The notes: a model not told the origin generated them from the letters alone. Positions 51,039 through 59,559 are shown, numbered from the stretch's first letter. The stretch: DNA of 64,000 nt from Bog-473 sp963788585 (GCA_963788585.1 CAWBHA010000004.1:124001-188000); one strand, 5' to 3'. Program-made: numbers and translations.

Positions 51039-51425
51039 CGGTGAGTCGGCCGGGTGGCCGCGGCACGGACCGCACGCGGGACCGTGTCGAGGAAGGTCGG
51101 GACTCCGCAGAGCAGGGTGCTGGCTAACGGCCAGTCGGGGTGACCCGCAGGACAGTGCCACAGAAAGGAAACCGCCGATGGCGGGCTTCGGCCCGCACAG
51201 GCAAGGGTGAAAGGGTGCGGTAAGAGCGCACCAGCATCGAGGGTGACCTCGATGGCTCGGTAAACCCCACCCGGAGCAAGGCCAAGCGTGGGAGACGGGC
51301 TGCTCGTCCGGTCTCTGAGAAGGGACGCTCCCCAGGTAGGCCGCGCAGATGGATGGCCACCCCGGCCTTCTGCCTCACATCGAGGCGGGGGCCGGACAGA
51401 ATCCCGCCTACAGGCCGACTCACCG
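51039..51425 (+). ncRNA. rnpB: RNase P RNA (bacterial type A)
   Basis: Catalytic RNA that matures tRNA 5' ends. The 5' strand GGTGAGTCGGCC (51040-51051) pairs perfectly with GGCCGACTCACC (51413-51424) as helix P1. Conserved cores are all present: GAGGAAGGTCGGGACTCC (P3/CRI region), CAGGGTGCTGGCTAACGGCC, ACAGTGCCACAGAAA, AGGGTGAAAGGGTGCGGTAAG, GCTCGGTAAACCCCACC and GGACAGAATCCCGCC near the 3' end. A length of about 387 nt is typical. A CACAAT -10-like hexamer (51024-51029) precedes it. Short open frames in this span are not genes. Confidence 0.96.
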
Positions 51426-51525
51426 TCTCTTTCAGGTCAGAAGGCATCTCCCCTCCGGGGCATCTGCGGGAAGTCCGCGGAGAGCGTGCAGACGCAGTCG
51501 GGTCACTGCTCTGTCCGGTCCCGAG

Positions 51526-51551
51526 CCGGCCCCGCCTTCGGGAGGGGTCGG
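51526..51551 (+). terminator. hairpin with TTCG tetraloop downstream of rnpB
   Basis: CCGGCCCCGCC, TTCG, GGAGGGGTCGG folds as an 11-bp stem with one mismatch and one G-T pair. It lies 100 bp past rnpB and 15 bp before the convergent gene end at 51567. No T-run follows. Confidence 0.45.
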
Positions 51552-51566
51552 TGCGCGCTCGGCCAT

Positions 51567-51971
51567 CTACGAAGGGGTGACCGTCCCAACGAACGCGAAG
51601 GAGCCGAGATCCGGCCATTGCAGGCTGACGTTCAAGTTCCCTGTCGTTCCCGTGAACAGGCCGGTCCCAGATGTCGCCGTGAGCGTCAGCGCTGCCGACG
51701 ACGGCTCGATATCCAACGACGAAGGCAGCCTGACGTTGGTGATTTGCCCCCCGACGGTGCCGCTGAGGGTGCCGACGCTCGTCGAGAGAGCGAAGGTCCC
51801 GGCGAAGGGCGTTGGAGACGGGGGGAGGACAAGAGGGATGCAGCCGTTCATCCGTAGCGTCACGGTGCCAACGGCACTGCTCCCGAAATAGCTGGAGTCA
51901 AGAGTGAGGTCCAGGAAGCTGTAGCCATCCGGTGCACCTACTGAGCGTCCCGCTGAGGGACGAGCTGGCAA
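51567..51971 (-). CDS. secreted beta-strand-rich protein, C-terminal part (probable frameshift)
   Basis: This frame contains GAPDGYSFLDLTLDSSYF, then VGTVTLRMNGCIPL, GTFALSTSVGTLSGTVGG and LTATSGTGLFTGTTGNLNV. It consists of alternating short strands with G-T-G/F-x-G turns, as in lipocalin or allene-oxide-cyclase-type barrels. The preceding frame (51898-52488) ends abruptly at the same point (around 51935), and the joined sequence GTLS-VGAPDGYSF reads smoothly, so I think one gene was split by a single-base shift. There is no good start codon or RBS of its own. Confidence 0.6.
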   Translation of the reverse strand: MPARPSAGRSVGAPDGYSFLDLTLDSSYFGSSAVGTVTLRMNGCIPLVLPPSPTPFAGTFALSTSVGTLSGTVGGQITNVRLPSSLDIEPSSAALTLTATSGTGLFTGTTGNLNVSLQWPDLGSFAFVGTVTPS

Positions 51972-52488
51972 GGTCAGCCAGGCTGACGCCGGGGTAGCTG
52001 AGAGTTCCTATCCAGAACCCGAGCGTCGTGAACGTCTCGGTGGATCCGACGACCGGGGCAGAGGTGCCCCGCGCGTAGATGATGATCTGACCGCTCGCAC
52101 CCACGAAGCGACCCGTACCGCCCGTAATGGTGTCGACAGTTCCCGCGGTCACAGCTGATCCGTTCAGGGTCCTCGTCACCGCTGTGGTGACGAACAGCTC
52201 GTTGCCGCCCGTGGTGACGACGCTGCCGGCGCCCGTTCCGCTGAAGGTGTTCGGTCCCGTGTAGGCGAAGGTCGAACTCGAGCTGGCACTGAACAGGCCG
52301 ATCCCCAGGCGATAGCCGTTGTTGACGGTGGTCCCGGCCCCCGTCGCGAGATTGACGGCAGTGGTCCCTCTGGCGAGACCGAGGATCGGACCCTGCATGG
52401 CGGTTGCGGCCCCTGCTTCGCCGACTGGGCTGAGAACAACCAAAGCGATGGCCATGCTCGCGAACAAGAGGACTCTGCGGAGCACCAT
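51898..52488 (-). CDS. secreted beta-strand-rich protein, N-terminal part
   Basis: Starts MVLRRVLLFASMAIALVVL, a clear signal peptide with cleavage near EAGA or AATA. The mature part contains GYRLGIGLFSASSSSTFAY, NTFSGTGAGSVVTTGG, DTITGGTGRFVGASGQ and GFWIGTLSYPGVSL. The GGTGRFVGASG turn recalls allene oxide cyclase-like/dirigent-type beta-barrels. After about residue 178 the frame degenerates (CTGWLQLPGPHS); the natural continuation is in the 51567-51971 frame. Total intact length would be about 306 aa. Secreted, no anchor seen. Function unknown. Confidence 0.65.
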   Translation of the reverse strand: MVLRRVLLFASMAIALVVLSPVGEAGAATAMQGPILGLARGTTAVNLATGAGTTVNNGYRLGIGLFSASSSSTFAYTGPNTFSGTGAGSVVTTGGNELFVTTAVTRTLNGSAVTAGTVDTITGGTGRFVGASGQIIIYARGTSAPVVGSTETFTTLGFWIGTLSYPGVSLADLASSSLSGTLSRCTGWLQLPGPHS

Positions 52489-52723
52489 GACGACACCCCA
52501 AGGAGGACAACGTCTCCCAACGCTCACACTCCTCCCGTCGCTCCGGCAGGTCAACCTCTCAGCGTCCGGCGTCGCATCCCTCGTCTGGGGCAACTCGGCC
52601 ACCGGCTCCCGCCCGGCGGCGTCTCTTTGCGCCTGGCAGACTGACCACGGGCACGCAGGGGTCTTTACCGCCTCCCCCAGGTGGGTCCCGCCAAGCCTGC
52701 CGTTCGCGTGCTCAACTAGCGAA

Positions 52724-52757
52724 GCGACCCCGGCCCGCGCAATCGGGTCGGGGTCGC
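52724..52757. terminator. strong hairpin in the gap before the Vgb-like gene
   Basis: GCGACCCCG (52724-52732) pairs with CGGGGTCGC (52749-52757), and inside it CCCG pairs with CGGG around a CGCAAT loop. It is in the 398-bp gap 52489-52886 between divergent genes; no coding sequence was seen there. It could be an attenuator or a leader structure rather than a terminator. Confidence 0.4.
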
Positions 52758-52886
52758 CTCGTGTCTCGAGGCTGCGATGCGCGCGGCATCACCATCCGTT
52801 CACGTGCTCCTGCCGCGGCCAGGGCGCGCCGATCGCGGTTGGCGTAAGGTCGCCCTTGCTCGATGACGTCATGTGGAGGTGGAAGC

Positions 52887-55715
52887 GTGGCCCGCACACT
52901 GCAGGGGCGTAGGAACCGCTCTCGGCTCTTCGCAACCCACGGAACGAGGCGTGGCGGCGACCGCCGGCATTGGGTCCGGATCCTTCCTCTCGCTGCGCTT
53001 CTGGCGCTGGCGTTCCCCGTCCTCGTCAACCCGACGTCCGCAGGAGCAACCAACGCAGGCGACGCGAACGTGACGGTCTATCCGGGGATTGATCCCGGGA
53101 GCATCACCGCCGGGCCCGACGGCGCGCTCTGGTTCACGAATCCGGGCAACAACTCGATCGGTCGCATCACGACCTCGGGGGCGATCACGAGCTACACCGA
53201 TCCGACCATCGAATCTCCGGTGGGGATCACCACGGGTCCGGACGGTGCACTGTGGTTCACGAACGCCGGGAACGACTCCATCGGTCGCATCACGACCTCG
53301 GGCGTGATCACGAACTACACGAATTCGGGCATCGCCGGTCCAGATGCAATCATCGCCGGTCCCGACGGTGCCCTCTGGTTCACAGATTTCGACGCCATCG
53401 GTCGCGTCACCACCTCTGGTGTGTTCACGTTCTACGACGAGAACGACGGGTATTCACCGAGTGCAATCACCGTCGGGCCGGACGGCGCCTTGTGGGTCAC
53501 CAGCGAAGGCGACGATTCCTCCGCGCCACCTACACCGAACGTCATATTCCGCGTGACCACGAGTGGGACCATCACCAACACCTACGACGTGCCTGACATC
53601 CCCATAGGCGGGCTCGGCGGGATCACGTCCGGCCCCGACGGAGCCCTCTGGTTTGTCGGGCAAAGCGGCTACGACTCTGGCCTCATCGGACGCATGACCA
53701 CGACTGGTGCGTTCACCTTTTACACCGACTCGTCCGGGTTCACTCCCGACGAGATCACCACGGGTCCGGACGGGGCGCTCTGGTTCAGCGATACCGACGG
53801 CAACCTGGTGGGGCGTATCACCACTGCCGGCGCCATCACGAACTACACCGATCCCAGCATCATCGGACCGAGCGGGATCGCGGCCGGGCCCGACGGGGCC
53901 CTCTGGTTCGCCAACACCGGTGGCGAACACCAAACGTCCGAACAGGGCCCAACCTCCATAGGTCGCATCACCACTTCGGGAACGGTCTCTAGCTATGGCG
54001 GTCCCGGCATCATCGATCCGAACGGAATCGTCACAGGCCCGGACGGAGCGCTGTGGTTCACCAACGGTGGGAACAATTCGATCGATCGGATCACCACCTC
54101 GGGTGTCGTCACGAATTACACCGACCCGAACATCGACGATCCAATCGGAATCACCACAGGCCCCGATGGGGCACTGTGGTTCACCAATGGTGGGAACAAC
54201 TCCATCGGCCGCATCACCACCTCGGGCGTGGCGTCGAACTACACCGATTCGAGCATCTCCAATCCGTCGGCGATCACGACAGGGCCCGACGGCGCCTTGT
54301 GGTTCACGAATCTGGGGAACAATACGATCGGCCGCATCACGACGGCGGGGGTGGTCTCGAACTACAGCGACCCGAGCATCTCCTATCCGTTCGGAATCAC
54401 GGCGGGCTCCGACGGCGCCTTGTGGTTCACCAACCTGCAAAACGACTCGATCGGCCGCATCACCACCTCGGGCGTGGTCTCCAACTACACCGGAACCGGC
54501 ATCGACGACCCAGAAGGGATCACGGGCGGGCCCGACGGCGCGCTCTGGTTCACGAACGGCGAGAACGACTCGATCGGCCGCATCACGACCTCGGGCGTGG
54601 TGACCAACTACCCGCTCTCGAAGAACCCGTTCCTTGGTCCCACGGCGATCACGACCGGGCCCGACGGCGCGCTGTGGTTCTCGAATCTGCATTCGATTGG
54701 CCGCATCACCACTGCCGGCGTCATCACGTCCTACTCCGCCGGCGGCGAAGTGAACGCCGGCGCGGGTTCCGATTCGATCACGGCCGGTCCAGACGGGGCG
54801 CTGTGGTTTACTGACAACAGCGCTTCCATCGGGCGCATCGTGCTCGTTCCCCCGACCACGAGCGTCTTGGTCCCTGGGAATGGCGCGTCCGTCAGCGGCA
54901 CCCAGGCTCTCGATGCCGCGGCTTCGAACGCCGCCAAGGTCAGCTTCACCGTCACGGGCGGCCCCGACAACGACACTGTCGTCTCCGCCGGCGATCCCAC
55001 CATCTACGGCTGGCTCGGTGAGTGGAACACCTCGACCCTTCCCAACGGGAGCTACACCCTCGAGAGTGTGGCGACCGACACCGAGGGCCTTCAGACGACG
55101 AGCGCGCCCGTCGACGTCACGGTGGACAACCCGGCACCGAGTACGACCGTCCTCGTGCCCTCGGCCGGGGCCAAGGTGTCGGGCACCTCGTCGGCACTCG
55201 ATGCCACCGCCTCGGCCAAGGTCTCGAGCGTGACCTACGAGCTCTCGGGCGGGGCCCTGAGCGACCAGGTCATCGCGAGTGGCACCCTCACCGCGTACGG
55301 CTGGCTGGCCCAGTGGAACACGACGACGGTCCCCAACGGGGCGTACAGCCTGGTCAGCGTGGCCGCCTACCCGAGCGGGCCGAGTGGGACGAGTGCGCCG
55401 GTCTCCATCACGGTGGACAACCCGGCACCGAGCACGACCGTCCTCGTGCCCGCGGCCGGGGCCAAGGTGTCGGGCACCTCGTCGGCACTCGATGCCACCG
55501 CGTCGGCCAAGGTGTCGAGCGTGACCTACGAGCTCTCGGGCGGGACCCTGAGCGACCGGGTGATCGCGAGTGGCACTCTCACCGCGTACGGCTGGCTGGC
55601 CGAGTGGAACACGACCGCTGTGCCCGACGGCGTATACACCCTCGAGAGCGTCGCCGCGTACGCCGGCGGGGTAAGCGGGAGCAGTGCTCCGGTGAGCATC
55701 ACGGTGGACAACTGA
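52887..55715 (+). CDS. secreted Vgb-like beta-propeller with three Ig-like modules
   Basis: A 942-aa exported protein. The basic N-terminus is followed by a signal helix (ILPLAALLALAFPVLV, cleavage near SAGA). About 14 repeats of roughly 40 aa follow, each built on a GPDGALWFT core with N-S-I-G-R-I-T-T-S-G-x-x-T-x-Y. This is the blade pattern of virginiamycin B lyase/NHL-type propellers, here doubled in number, enough for two seven-bladed propellers. The C-terminus has three Ig-like modules (PSTTVLVPSAGAKVSG; YGWLAQWNTTTVPNGAYSL). It ends TVDN with no anchor. Start: GTG 52887, with GGAGG 7 bp upstream. Lyase activity is not implied. Confidence 0.85.
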   Translation: MARTLQGRRNRSRLFATHGTRRGGDRRHWVRILPLAALLALAFPVLVNPTSAGATNAGDANVTVYPGIDPGSITAGPDGALWFTNPGNNSIGRITTSGAITSYTDPTIESPVGITTGPDGALWFTNAGNDSIGRITTSGVITNYTNSGIAGPDAIIAGPDGALWFTDFDAIGRVTTSGVFTFYDENDGYSPSAITVGPDGALWVTSEGDDSSAPPTPNVIFRVTTSGTITNTYDVPDIPIGGLGGITSGPDGALWFVGQSGYDSGLIGRMTTTGAFTFYTDSSGFTPDEITTGPDGALWFSDTDGNLVGRITTAGAITNYTDPSIIGPSGIAAGPDGALWFANTGGEHQTSEQGPTSIGRITTSGTVSSYGGPGIIDPNGIVTGPDGALWFTNGGNNSIDRITTSGVVTNYTDPNIDDPIGITTGPDGALWFTNGGNNSIGRITTSGVASNYTDSSISNPSAITTGPDGALWFTNLGNNTIGRITTAGVVSNYSDPSISYPFGITAGSDGALWFTNLQNDSIGRITTSGVVSNYTGTGIDDPEGITGGPDGALWFTNGENDSIGRITTSGVVTNYPLSKNPFLGPTAITTGPDGALWFSNLHSIGRITTAGVITSYSAGGEVNAGAGSDSITAGPDGALWFTDNSASIGRIVLVPPTTSVLVPGNGASVSGTQALDAAASNAAKVSFTVTGGPDNDTVVSAGDPTIYGWLGEWNTSTLPNGSYTLESVATDTEGLQTTSAPVDVTVDNPAPSTTVLVPSAGAKVSGTSSALDATASAKVSSVTYELSGGALSDQVIASGTLTAYGWLAQWNTTTVPNGAYSLVSVAAYPSGPSGTSAPVSITVDNPAPSTTVLVPAAGAKVSGTSSALDATASAKVSSVTYELSGGTLSDRVIASGTLTAYGWLAEWNTTAVPDGVYTLESVAAYAGGVSGSSAPVSITVDN

Positions 55716-55828
55716 GATCCTCTCCCGGGGGAATCGTCGGTGCTCGTCGAGCCGATGCCGGGCGCAGTTGTGGGCTCCGGGCGGGTCGGCTCGCGACGGA
55801 CAACTGGAACAAAATTCCTCAATTGGCG

Positions 55829-55972
55829 AGCAACAGCTGCCGATGTCGCATCTGCGCTTTGATAAATCCTCGCTCCGAAATCCCACCCAAGGCGATCGGC
55901 GGTAGTAGTTCCCCGATTCTCTCTTTCCGGACCGCAGGTCAAGGCGTGCGACGACCCCGCTTCGGCGGGGTC
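55829..55972 (+). repeat. intergenic repeat element, copy A (ends in terminator)
   Basis: Shares with 57274-57410 the blocks CAACARYTGCCGATG, GGCGATCGGCSGTAGT, TTCCCGATTCTCT-type and GCGTGCGACG in the same order and similar spacing. Both copies end in a GC-rich hairpin. ATCGG/CCGAT can pair around a conserved 12-nt loop in each. It lies just downstream of the Vgb-like gene. Confidence 0.6.
55953..55972 (+). terminator. rho-independent terminator of the Vgb-like gene
   Basis: GACCCCGC, TTCG, GCGGGGTC is a perfect 8-bp stem with a stable tetraloop, followed by CTTTCG. It is the best intrinsic terminator in the window, about 240 bp past the stop codon. Confidence 0.8.
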
Positions 55973-56041
55973 CTTTCGCGTTGAGACGTCAAGAAGAAAC
56001 CGCTCAACTCAAAAACAACAGTTGCCGATGGTGAGTTCGAT

Positions 56042-56123
56042 GCTCTGACACTGCTCGCCGGGAAGGCGATGTCGGAGCCGAAACGTCAGAGCCCCGTGGG
56101 CTTAAGGCGTCGCCCAAGGGAGG
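56042..56123 (+). promoter_or_regulatory. structured 5' leader of the collagen-like gene
   Basis: GCTCTGAC (56042-56049) pairs perfectly with GTCAGAGC (56085-56092). Inside, TCGCC/GGCGA (56055-56059/56065-56069) closes a GGGAA loop. A third stem, TGGGC/GCCCA (56097-56101/56112-56116), abuts the ribosome-binding site GGGAGG (56118-56123). Upstream, ACAACAGTTGCCGATG (about 56008-56023) is a third copy of the motif that starts repeats A and B. The layout suits a riboswitch or other cis-regulatory RNA; no known class was recognised. Confidence 0.45.
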
Positions 56124-56133
56124 TGGTGGTGCA

Positions 56134-56709
56134 GTGTCATCGCTCGTAACTGAGTCGCAGACTCTTCCTCAGAACCATTCGTCTCGGTCTGCTCCGAGAT
56201 GGACGGTCCCCGTCGTCATCATCGCGTCGGTACTAGGACTGGCGGGGCTGGGTGTGGCGGCGTACGCCGTCGCCACGCAACCGGCGAAAGTCTCGGGTCC
56301 CACAGGATCACAGGGGCCCCAAGGCCCCCAGGGGCCAGCGGGCCAGCAAGGACCCGAGGGCAAAGCGGGACCGGGGGGCACGCTGGCCGCGACGAGCGTG
56401 ACGCGCGGTCCCACACAACACTCGACTCCGGACCCGCAGGCGGGCGCCGTCGTGCAGGCCCAGACCTCATGCCCAACCGGACAGATTCTCCTGAGTGGCG
56501 GGGCCCAGGTCACTGCGACCGGGACCGTCCCGGATCGCAATGTCACTCTGCGCTCGTCGTTTCCACTGAACGCCACGACGTGGGAGACGGTCGGCCTCGT
56601 GACCGGTCCTCTCGGGCAGGGCATCACGATGGACTTGACGCCATACGTCATGTGCGGCGTCTCGTCGACGACTTCGTCTTCGACAACGACGACAACTGCT
56701 GCCCCGTAG
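56134..56709 (+). CDS. collagen-like membrane protein
   Basis: A 191-aa type II membrane protein. Residues 1-23 are hydrophilic, 24-46 form a helix (VPVVIIASVLGLAGLGVAAY), and about 54-82 are nine Gly-X-Y triplets (GPTGSQGPQGPQGPAGQQ...GPGG), a short collagen-like stalk. A C-terminal extracellular domain follows (GAVVQAQTSCPTGQILLSGG, NVTLRSSFPL, YVMCGV) with two cysteines that may bond, and then a Ser/Thr tail. Start is the GTG at 56134 with GGGAGG 10 bp upstream. Probably trimeric and surface-exposed. It is preceded by a structured leader. Confidence 0.8.
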   Translation: MSSLVTESQTLPQNHSSRSAPRWTVPVVIIASVLGLAGLGVAAYAVATQPAKVSGPTGSQGPQGPQGPAGQQGPEGKAGPGGTLAATSVTRGPTQHSTPDPQAGAVVQAQTSCPTGQILLSGGAQVTATGTVPDRNVTLRSSFPLNATTWETVGLVTGPLGQGITMDLTPYVMCGVSSTTSSSTTTTTAAP

Positions 56710-56818
56710 TGACAGCCCTACCGGACGCAACTCATCACTGATAGACCGGAGCCGGCATTCACTCACAGCAGTGCGACTAGGTCCTCTTGACCGGCTGGTC
56801 TTCTTCGACGGGCGCGGA

Positions 56819-56858
56819 CCGGCCCCGCCAGATGCGATGGACTCACTGACGGGGCCGG
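56819..56858 (+). terminator. inverted repeat downstream of the collagen-like gene
   Basis: CCGGCCCCG (56819-56827) and CGGGGCCGG (56850-56858) are perfect complements separated by 22 bp. About 110 bp past the stop codon; no T-run. Confidence 0.4.
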
Positions 56859-57273
56859 CCTAGGGTGCACCTTGCTCAACTGGCTGGTGGGCCGAAGTCG
56901 AGCATGGGCAAGGTGTCCGGATCGCCAAGTATTCCTGACACCCGTCTTTTGGAGCGCGGAACTGACGTCCCGATGCAGATGGGATTGCTCAATTGTTGTG
57001 GGGTTGTGGAATGGACAACCGGGTCGGTGCGGGCAAACCTACGTAGTACCTGCAGCACGGTCGAGCTGGCCCCGCTTCGGCCGGGGTCGGTTCGCGAATC
57101 GACCCCCAGCAAGCGAGGCGAGGGTCAAATCGCGCCCGATACTTCCCCGAAGGTCGTTGATGCACAACCGGGGCGACCGGGCTTACTTGGCGGGTGTTGG
57201 CAACCCGCACCAGCGTGTGATTCGTTCGAACCCCAGCTGATACAGCAGCAGCCGACAAACCCTCAACCGGAAC

Positions 57274-57410
57274 ACAACAATTGCCGATGCGTTGTGCACG
57301 CTTCTGATCCCTGCGCCTGGGACCCATCCTGGCGATCGGCCGTAGTCATTCCCGATTCTCTACCTGGGCGAGGCTCAGGAGCGTGCGACGGCCTTCCGGA
57401 CGGAAGGGCC
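57274..57410 (+). repeat. intergenic repeat element, copy B
   Basis: Counterpart of 55829-55972: CAACAATTGCCGATG, GGCGATCGGCCGTAGT, CATTCCCGATTCTCT and GCGTGCGACG in order, ending in the hairpin GGCCTTCC/GGAAGGGCC (57390-57410). Spacing between the first and second blocks is 56 bp against 60 in copy A. The changed hairpin sequence with retained pairing suggests selection for structure. Confidence 0.6.
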
Positions 57411-57697
57411 GCTCTCGCGTCAGAAGGCCTCGTGGACGAAGGTGTCGCATATGGCGCGGTACAGAGGACCTGCAGTCACGGGCGCGAACGGTGGAGAGCG
57501 GGTGAGTCACACGAAGTCGAAAGGGGCATCCGCCTCGACGTCCTCCCAGCGAGTCGATTGATAGGGCACCCTCGGCTCGAGTTGGGACACAGCGGGTTCG
57601 TCCCGAGGGTATCCCTGCGCACGCCCCCCTGTGTCAATGCCAGAAGCAAGGGTGGGCGCAGGCGCTCGAAGAGCGAGCATGGGCGGCTGATCGAGTG

Positions 57698-57732
57698 CCA
57701 GGCCCCCTGCGCTGCCTGCGCAGGGGGCCTGG
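57698..57732. repeat. perfect 15-bp hairpin
   Basis: CCAGGCCCCCTGCGC, loop TGCCT, GCGCAGGGGGCCTGG. Very stable, in noncoding DNA about 165 bp before the TPR lipoprotein. No T-run, so it may be a terminator, a palindromic repeat or a processing site. Confidence 0.65.
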
Positions 57733-57896
57733 GAGCTGCAACCGCGAGGCCCATCCTGAGGAATTCGACGTAAAGGTCGCCGCGCGAATTGCCGAGAGGT
57801 TGACGAACCACCAATAACGATCGGCCTTTCGGGTTCTCGTTTCCCAGCTGCGGCCACGTTCGAGCGCACGTGTCCCAGGTTCCTGACGAAGGATGG

Positions 57897-58517
57897 ATGA
57901 TGCCCAATTCCATGCAGAACGCAGTCCTGCCCTCGACGCCTCATGGGGAAACCCCGGCTCGGTCGCATGCGCGGACGGGTCGACTGGGGCGGATCGCCCT
58001 CCCATTGGTTCTCGCGGCGATCGCACTGTTCGCCGCGGCGTGTTCGAGCAGCTCCAATTCTAATCCCTCCTCCGAGGCTGACTCGTTGATCTCGCAGGGT
58101 CTCACTGCAGAGTCTCACGACCAAGCGCAGCAAGCCGTGAGTGACTTCAACGCGGCCGTCGCCAAGGATCCCTCGTCGGCCATCCCCTACTACGACCTCG
58201 GCGTTGTGTACCAGGAGAAGCTCAACGACCCTTCACTGGCTCAGAGCGAATACAGCAAAGCCACACTCGCCGACTCGTCATATAGGCCCGCCTTGTTCAA
58301 CCTGGCGACCCTGGAGACCTCGAGCGATCCTGGAAACGCAATCAATCTCTACAACGAGCTCCTGAAGCTCAAGCCCAACGACCCCAATGTGCTGTTTAAC
58401 CTCGGCCTTCTCCTGATCGCGCAGAATCAGTCTCTGACTGGCCACGCGGATCTCAAGAAGGCGATCTCGTTGGATCCGTCGCTCGCCAGTCGAGTGCCCA
58501 AGGGAATCACGCCTTAA
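57897..58517 (+). CDS. TPR-repeat lipoprotein
   Basis: A roughly 206-aa exported lipoprotein. After a hydrophilic N-terminus and a helix (RIALPLVLAAIALFAAAC) the lipobox is FAAAC-S. The mature part has tetratricopeptide repeats: ADSLISQGLTAESHDQAQQA, then SAIPYYDLGVVYQEKLND, YRPALFNLATLETSSD and NVLFNLGLLLIAQNQS. This gives about four TPRs of a protein-interaction scaffold on the outer membrane face. Start is uncertain: ATG 57897 or 57900 (AAGGA just upstream), with GTG 57870 further out. It is followed 55 bp later by the DUF4915-like gene. Confidence 0.82.
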   Translation: MMPNSMQNAVLPSTPHGETPARSHARTGRLGRIALPLVLAAIALFAAACSSSSNSNPSSEADSLISQGLTAESHDQAQQAVSDFNAAVAKDPSSAIPYYDLGVVYQEKLNDPSLAQSEYSKATLADSSYRPALFNLATLETSSDPGNAINLYNELLKLKPNDPNVLFNLGLLLIAQNQSLTGHADLKKAISLDPSLASRVPKGITP

Positions 58518-58572
58518 CGCGTCGGATCGGATCCATGAACGAACGGGCTGGGGCAACCCGCCACGAAGAAGT

Positions 58573-59499
58573 GTGATGCAGAAACATAGTTCTCCGCGCC
58601 CGTTCCCACTCGATCACCCGCAGTTGCTGATTTCGATCGCCAATGTCGCCTCGCAGCCGCGCCCCAGCTGCTTGTTGCGCTTGGACTCCGTGACCCAATG
58701 CGGTGAGTGGGTCGACGTGGGACTCCGGGAACCGCTGGCATCCGGCGTGGGTATCTGTGCCGACGAACGCTACGTGTACCACGTCTGCGTGACGAACGCC
58801 GACTTCGGGACCCATGTGATCGTACTCGATCGTCTCTCGCTCCAACCTGTCCACGTTCAACCGCTTCCGGAGATTGAAGATGGGCACTCCGTTGTCAAAT
58901 TCAAGGACGAATTGGTGGTCGTCTCGACCGGGACCGACCAGGTTCTCGCATACTCGCTTGACGGCACCGAGGTTGGTTGCGCGCGAGTGATCTGGGCCCC
59001 CTCCGACTCGGGCACCGATACCCACCATGTCAACTCCGTCACGGTCGCAGATGGCGAACTTCTCTGTACGGCCTTCGGCCCGAGGGAGGACGAATCGTGG
59101 TACACGGCACGAAATGGATATATCCGGAACCTGACGACCGGGAAGCTGGTCACGGAAGGTCTGCGACAGCCTCACTCGGCGACATGGCACGACCGTCAAC
59201 TCTTCTTCTGCAACTCACTCGAGGGAACGGTGAACACAACTGAAACGGTCATCGCATACCTGTACGGCTACTCCCGCGGCCTCGCGTTCGACGCGAACGG
59301 AACCGTTTTCGCCGGAACCAGTCTGAGTCGGCGGCCACCAAGCACCGTCGGAGACGTAGGCATGTTCGGGAATCCGAGTGACGAAGGTGAACTGCATGGC
59401 CAGTGCGCGCTGATCCAAATGTCCGAGACCGGCGTGAACCGGGTGGAGACGTCAATGGCCCTGTTCGGGAATGAAATCTATGACATTTTCGTCCTTTAA
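58573..59499 (+). CDS. DUF4915/TIGR03032-like protein
   Basis: A 308-aa cytoplasmic protein without signal peptide. Beta-propeller-like strands recur: GVGICADERYVYHVCV, VIVLDRLSLQPVHVQPL, DGHSVVKFKDELVVVSTGTD, THHVNSVTVADGELLCTAFG and LFFCNSLEGTVNTT. The H-x-N-S and F-C-N-S segments and RGLAFDANGTVFAGTSLSRR resemble the DUF4915/TIGR03032 family, often found beside 2OG oxygenases and TPR proteins. The start is GTG 58573 or ATG 58576. It sits between a TPR lipoprotein and a 2OG oxygenase on the same strand. Function unknown. Confidence 0.7.
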   Translation: MMQKHSSPRPFPLDHPQLLISIANVASQPRPSCLLRLDSVTQCGEWVDVGLREPLASGVGICADERYVYHVCVTNADFGTHVIVLDRLSLQPVHVQPLPEIEDGHSVVKFKDELVVVSTGTDQVLAYSLDGTEVGCARVIWAPSDSGTDTHHVNSVTVADGELLCTAFGPREDESWYTARNGYIRNLTTGKLVTEGLRQPHSATWHDRQLFFCNSLEGTVNTTETVIAYLYGYSRGLAFDANGTVFAGTSLSRRPPSTVGDVGMFGNPSDEGELHGQCALIQMSETGVNRVETSMALFGNEIYDIFVL

Positions 59500-59559
59500 C
59501 TTGCGTGCATCTCGATTCGGTTACTACCGGCACCGCCCCATGTCTGCAGGAGTCGACCC

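Larger units (their letters stand above)
56710..57896. other. 1.2-kb region without a convincing gene
   Basis: Contains two large hairpins (56819-56858 and 57698-57732) and repeat copy B (57274-57410). The longest open frame (56865-57773, plus strand) has cysteine-rich, compositionally random translation and no start signal. It is either noncoding, carrying regulatory RNAs, or a decayed gene. Confidence 0.45.

Noticed and set aside
51349..51857. Open frames over and after the rnpB 3' end
   Set aside because: They overlap the RNase P RNA core or run antisense to the secreted protein; no protein-like features.
53080..54840. Regularly spaced repeats that could suggest a CRISPR-like array
   Set aside because: They are about 120-bp coding repeats (GPDGALWFT blades) in one open frame with degenerate third positions; no identical direct repeats or spacers.
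53454..55886. 810-codon frame antisense to the Vgb-like gene
   Set aside because: Mirror of the regular repeat on the other strand; no start signal or domain, and the plus-strand protein is clearly real.
56865..57773. 302-codon open frame on the plus strand
   Set aside because: No start signal, compositionally random translation with many Cys/Arg, and it runs through repeat copy B and two hairpins; better explained as noncoding GC-rich DNA.
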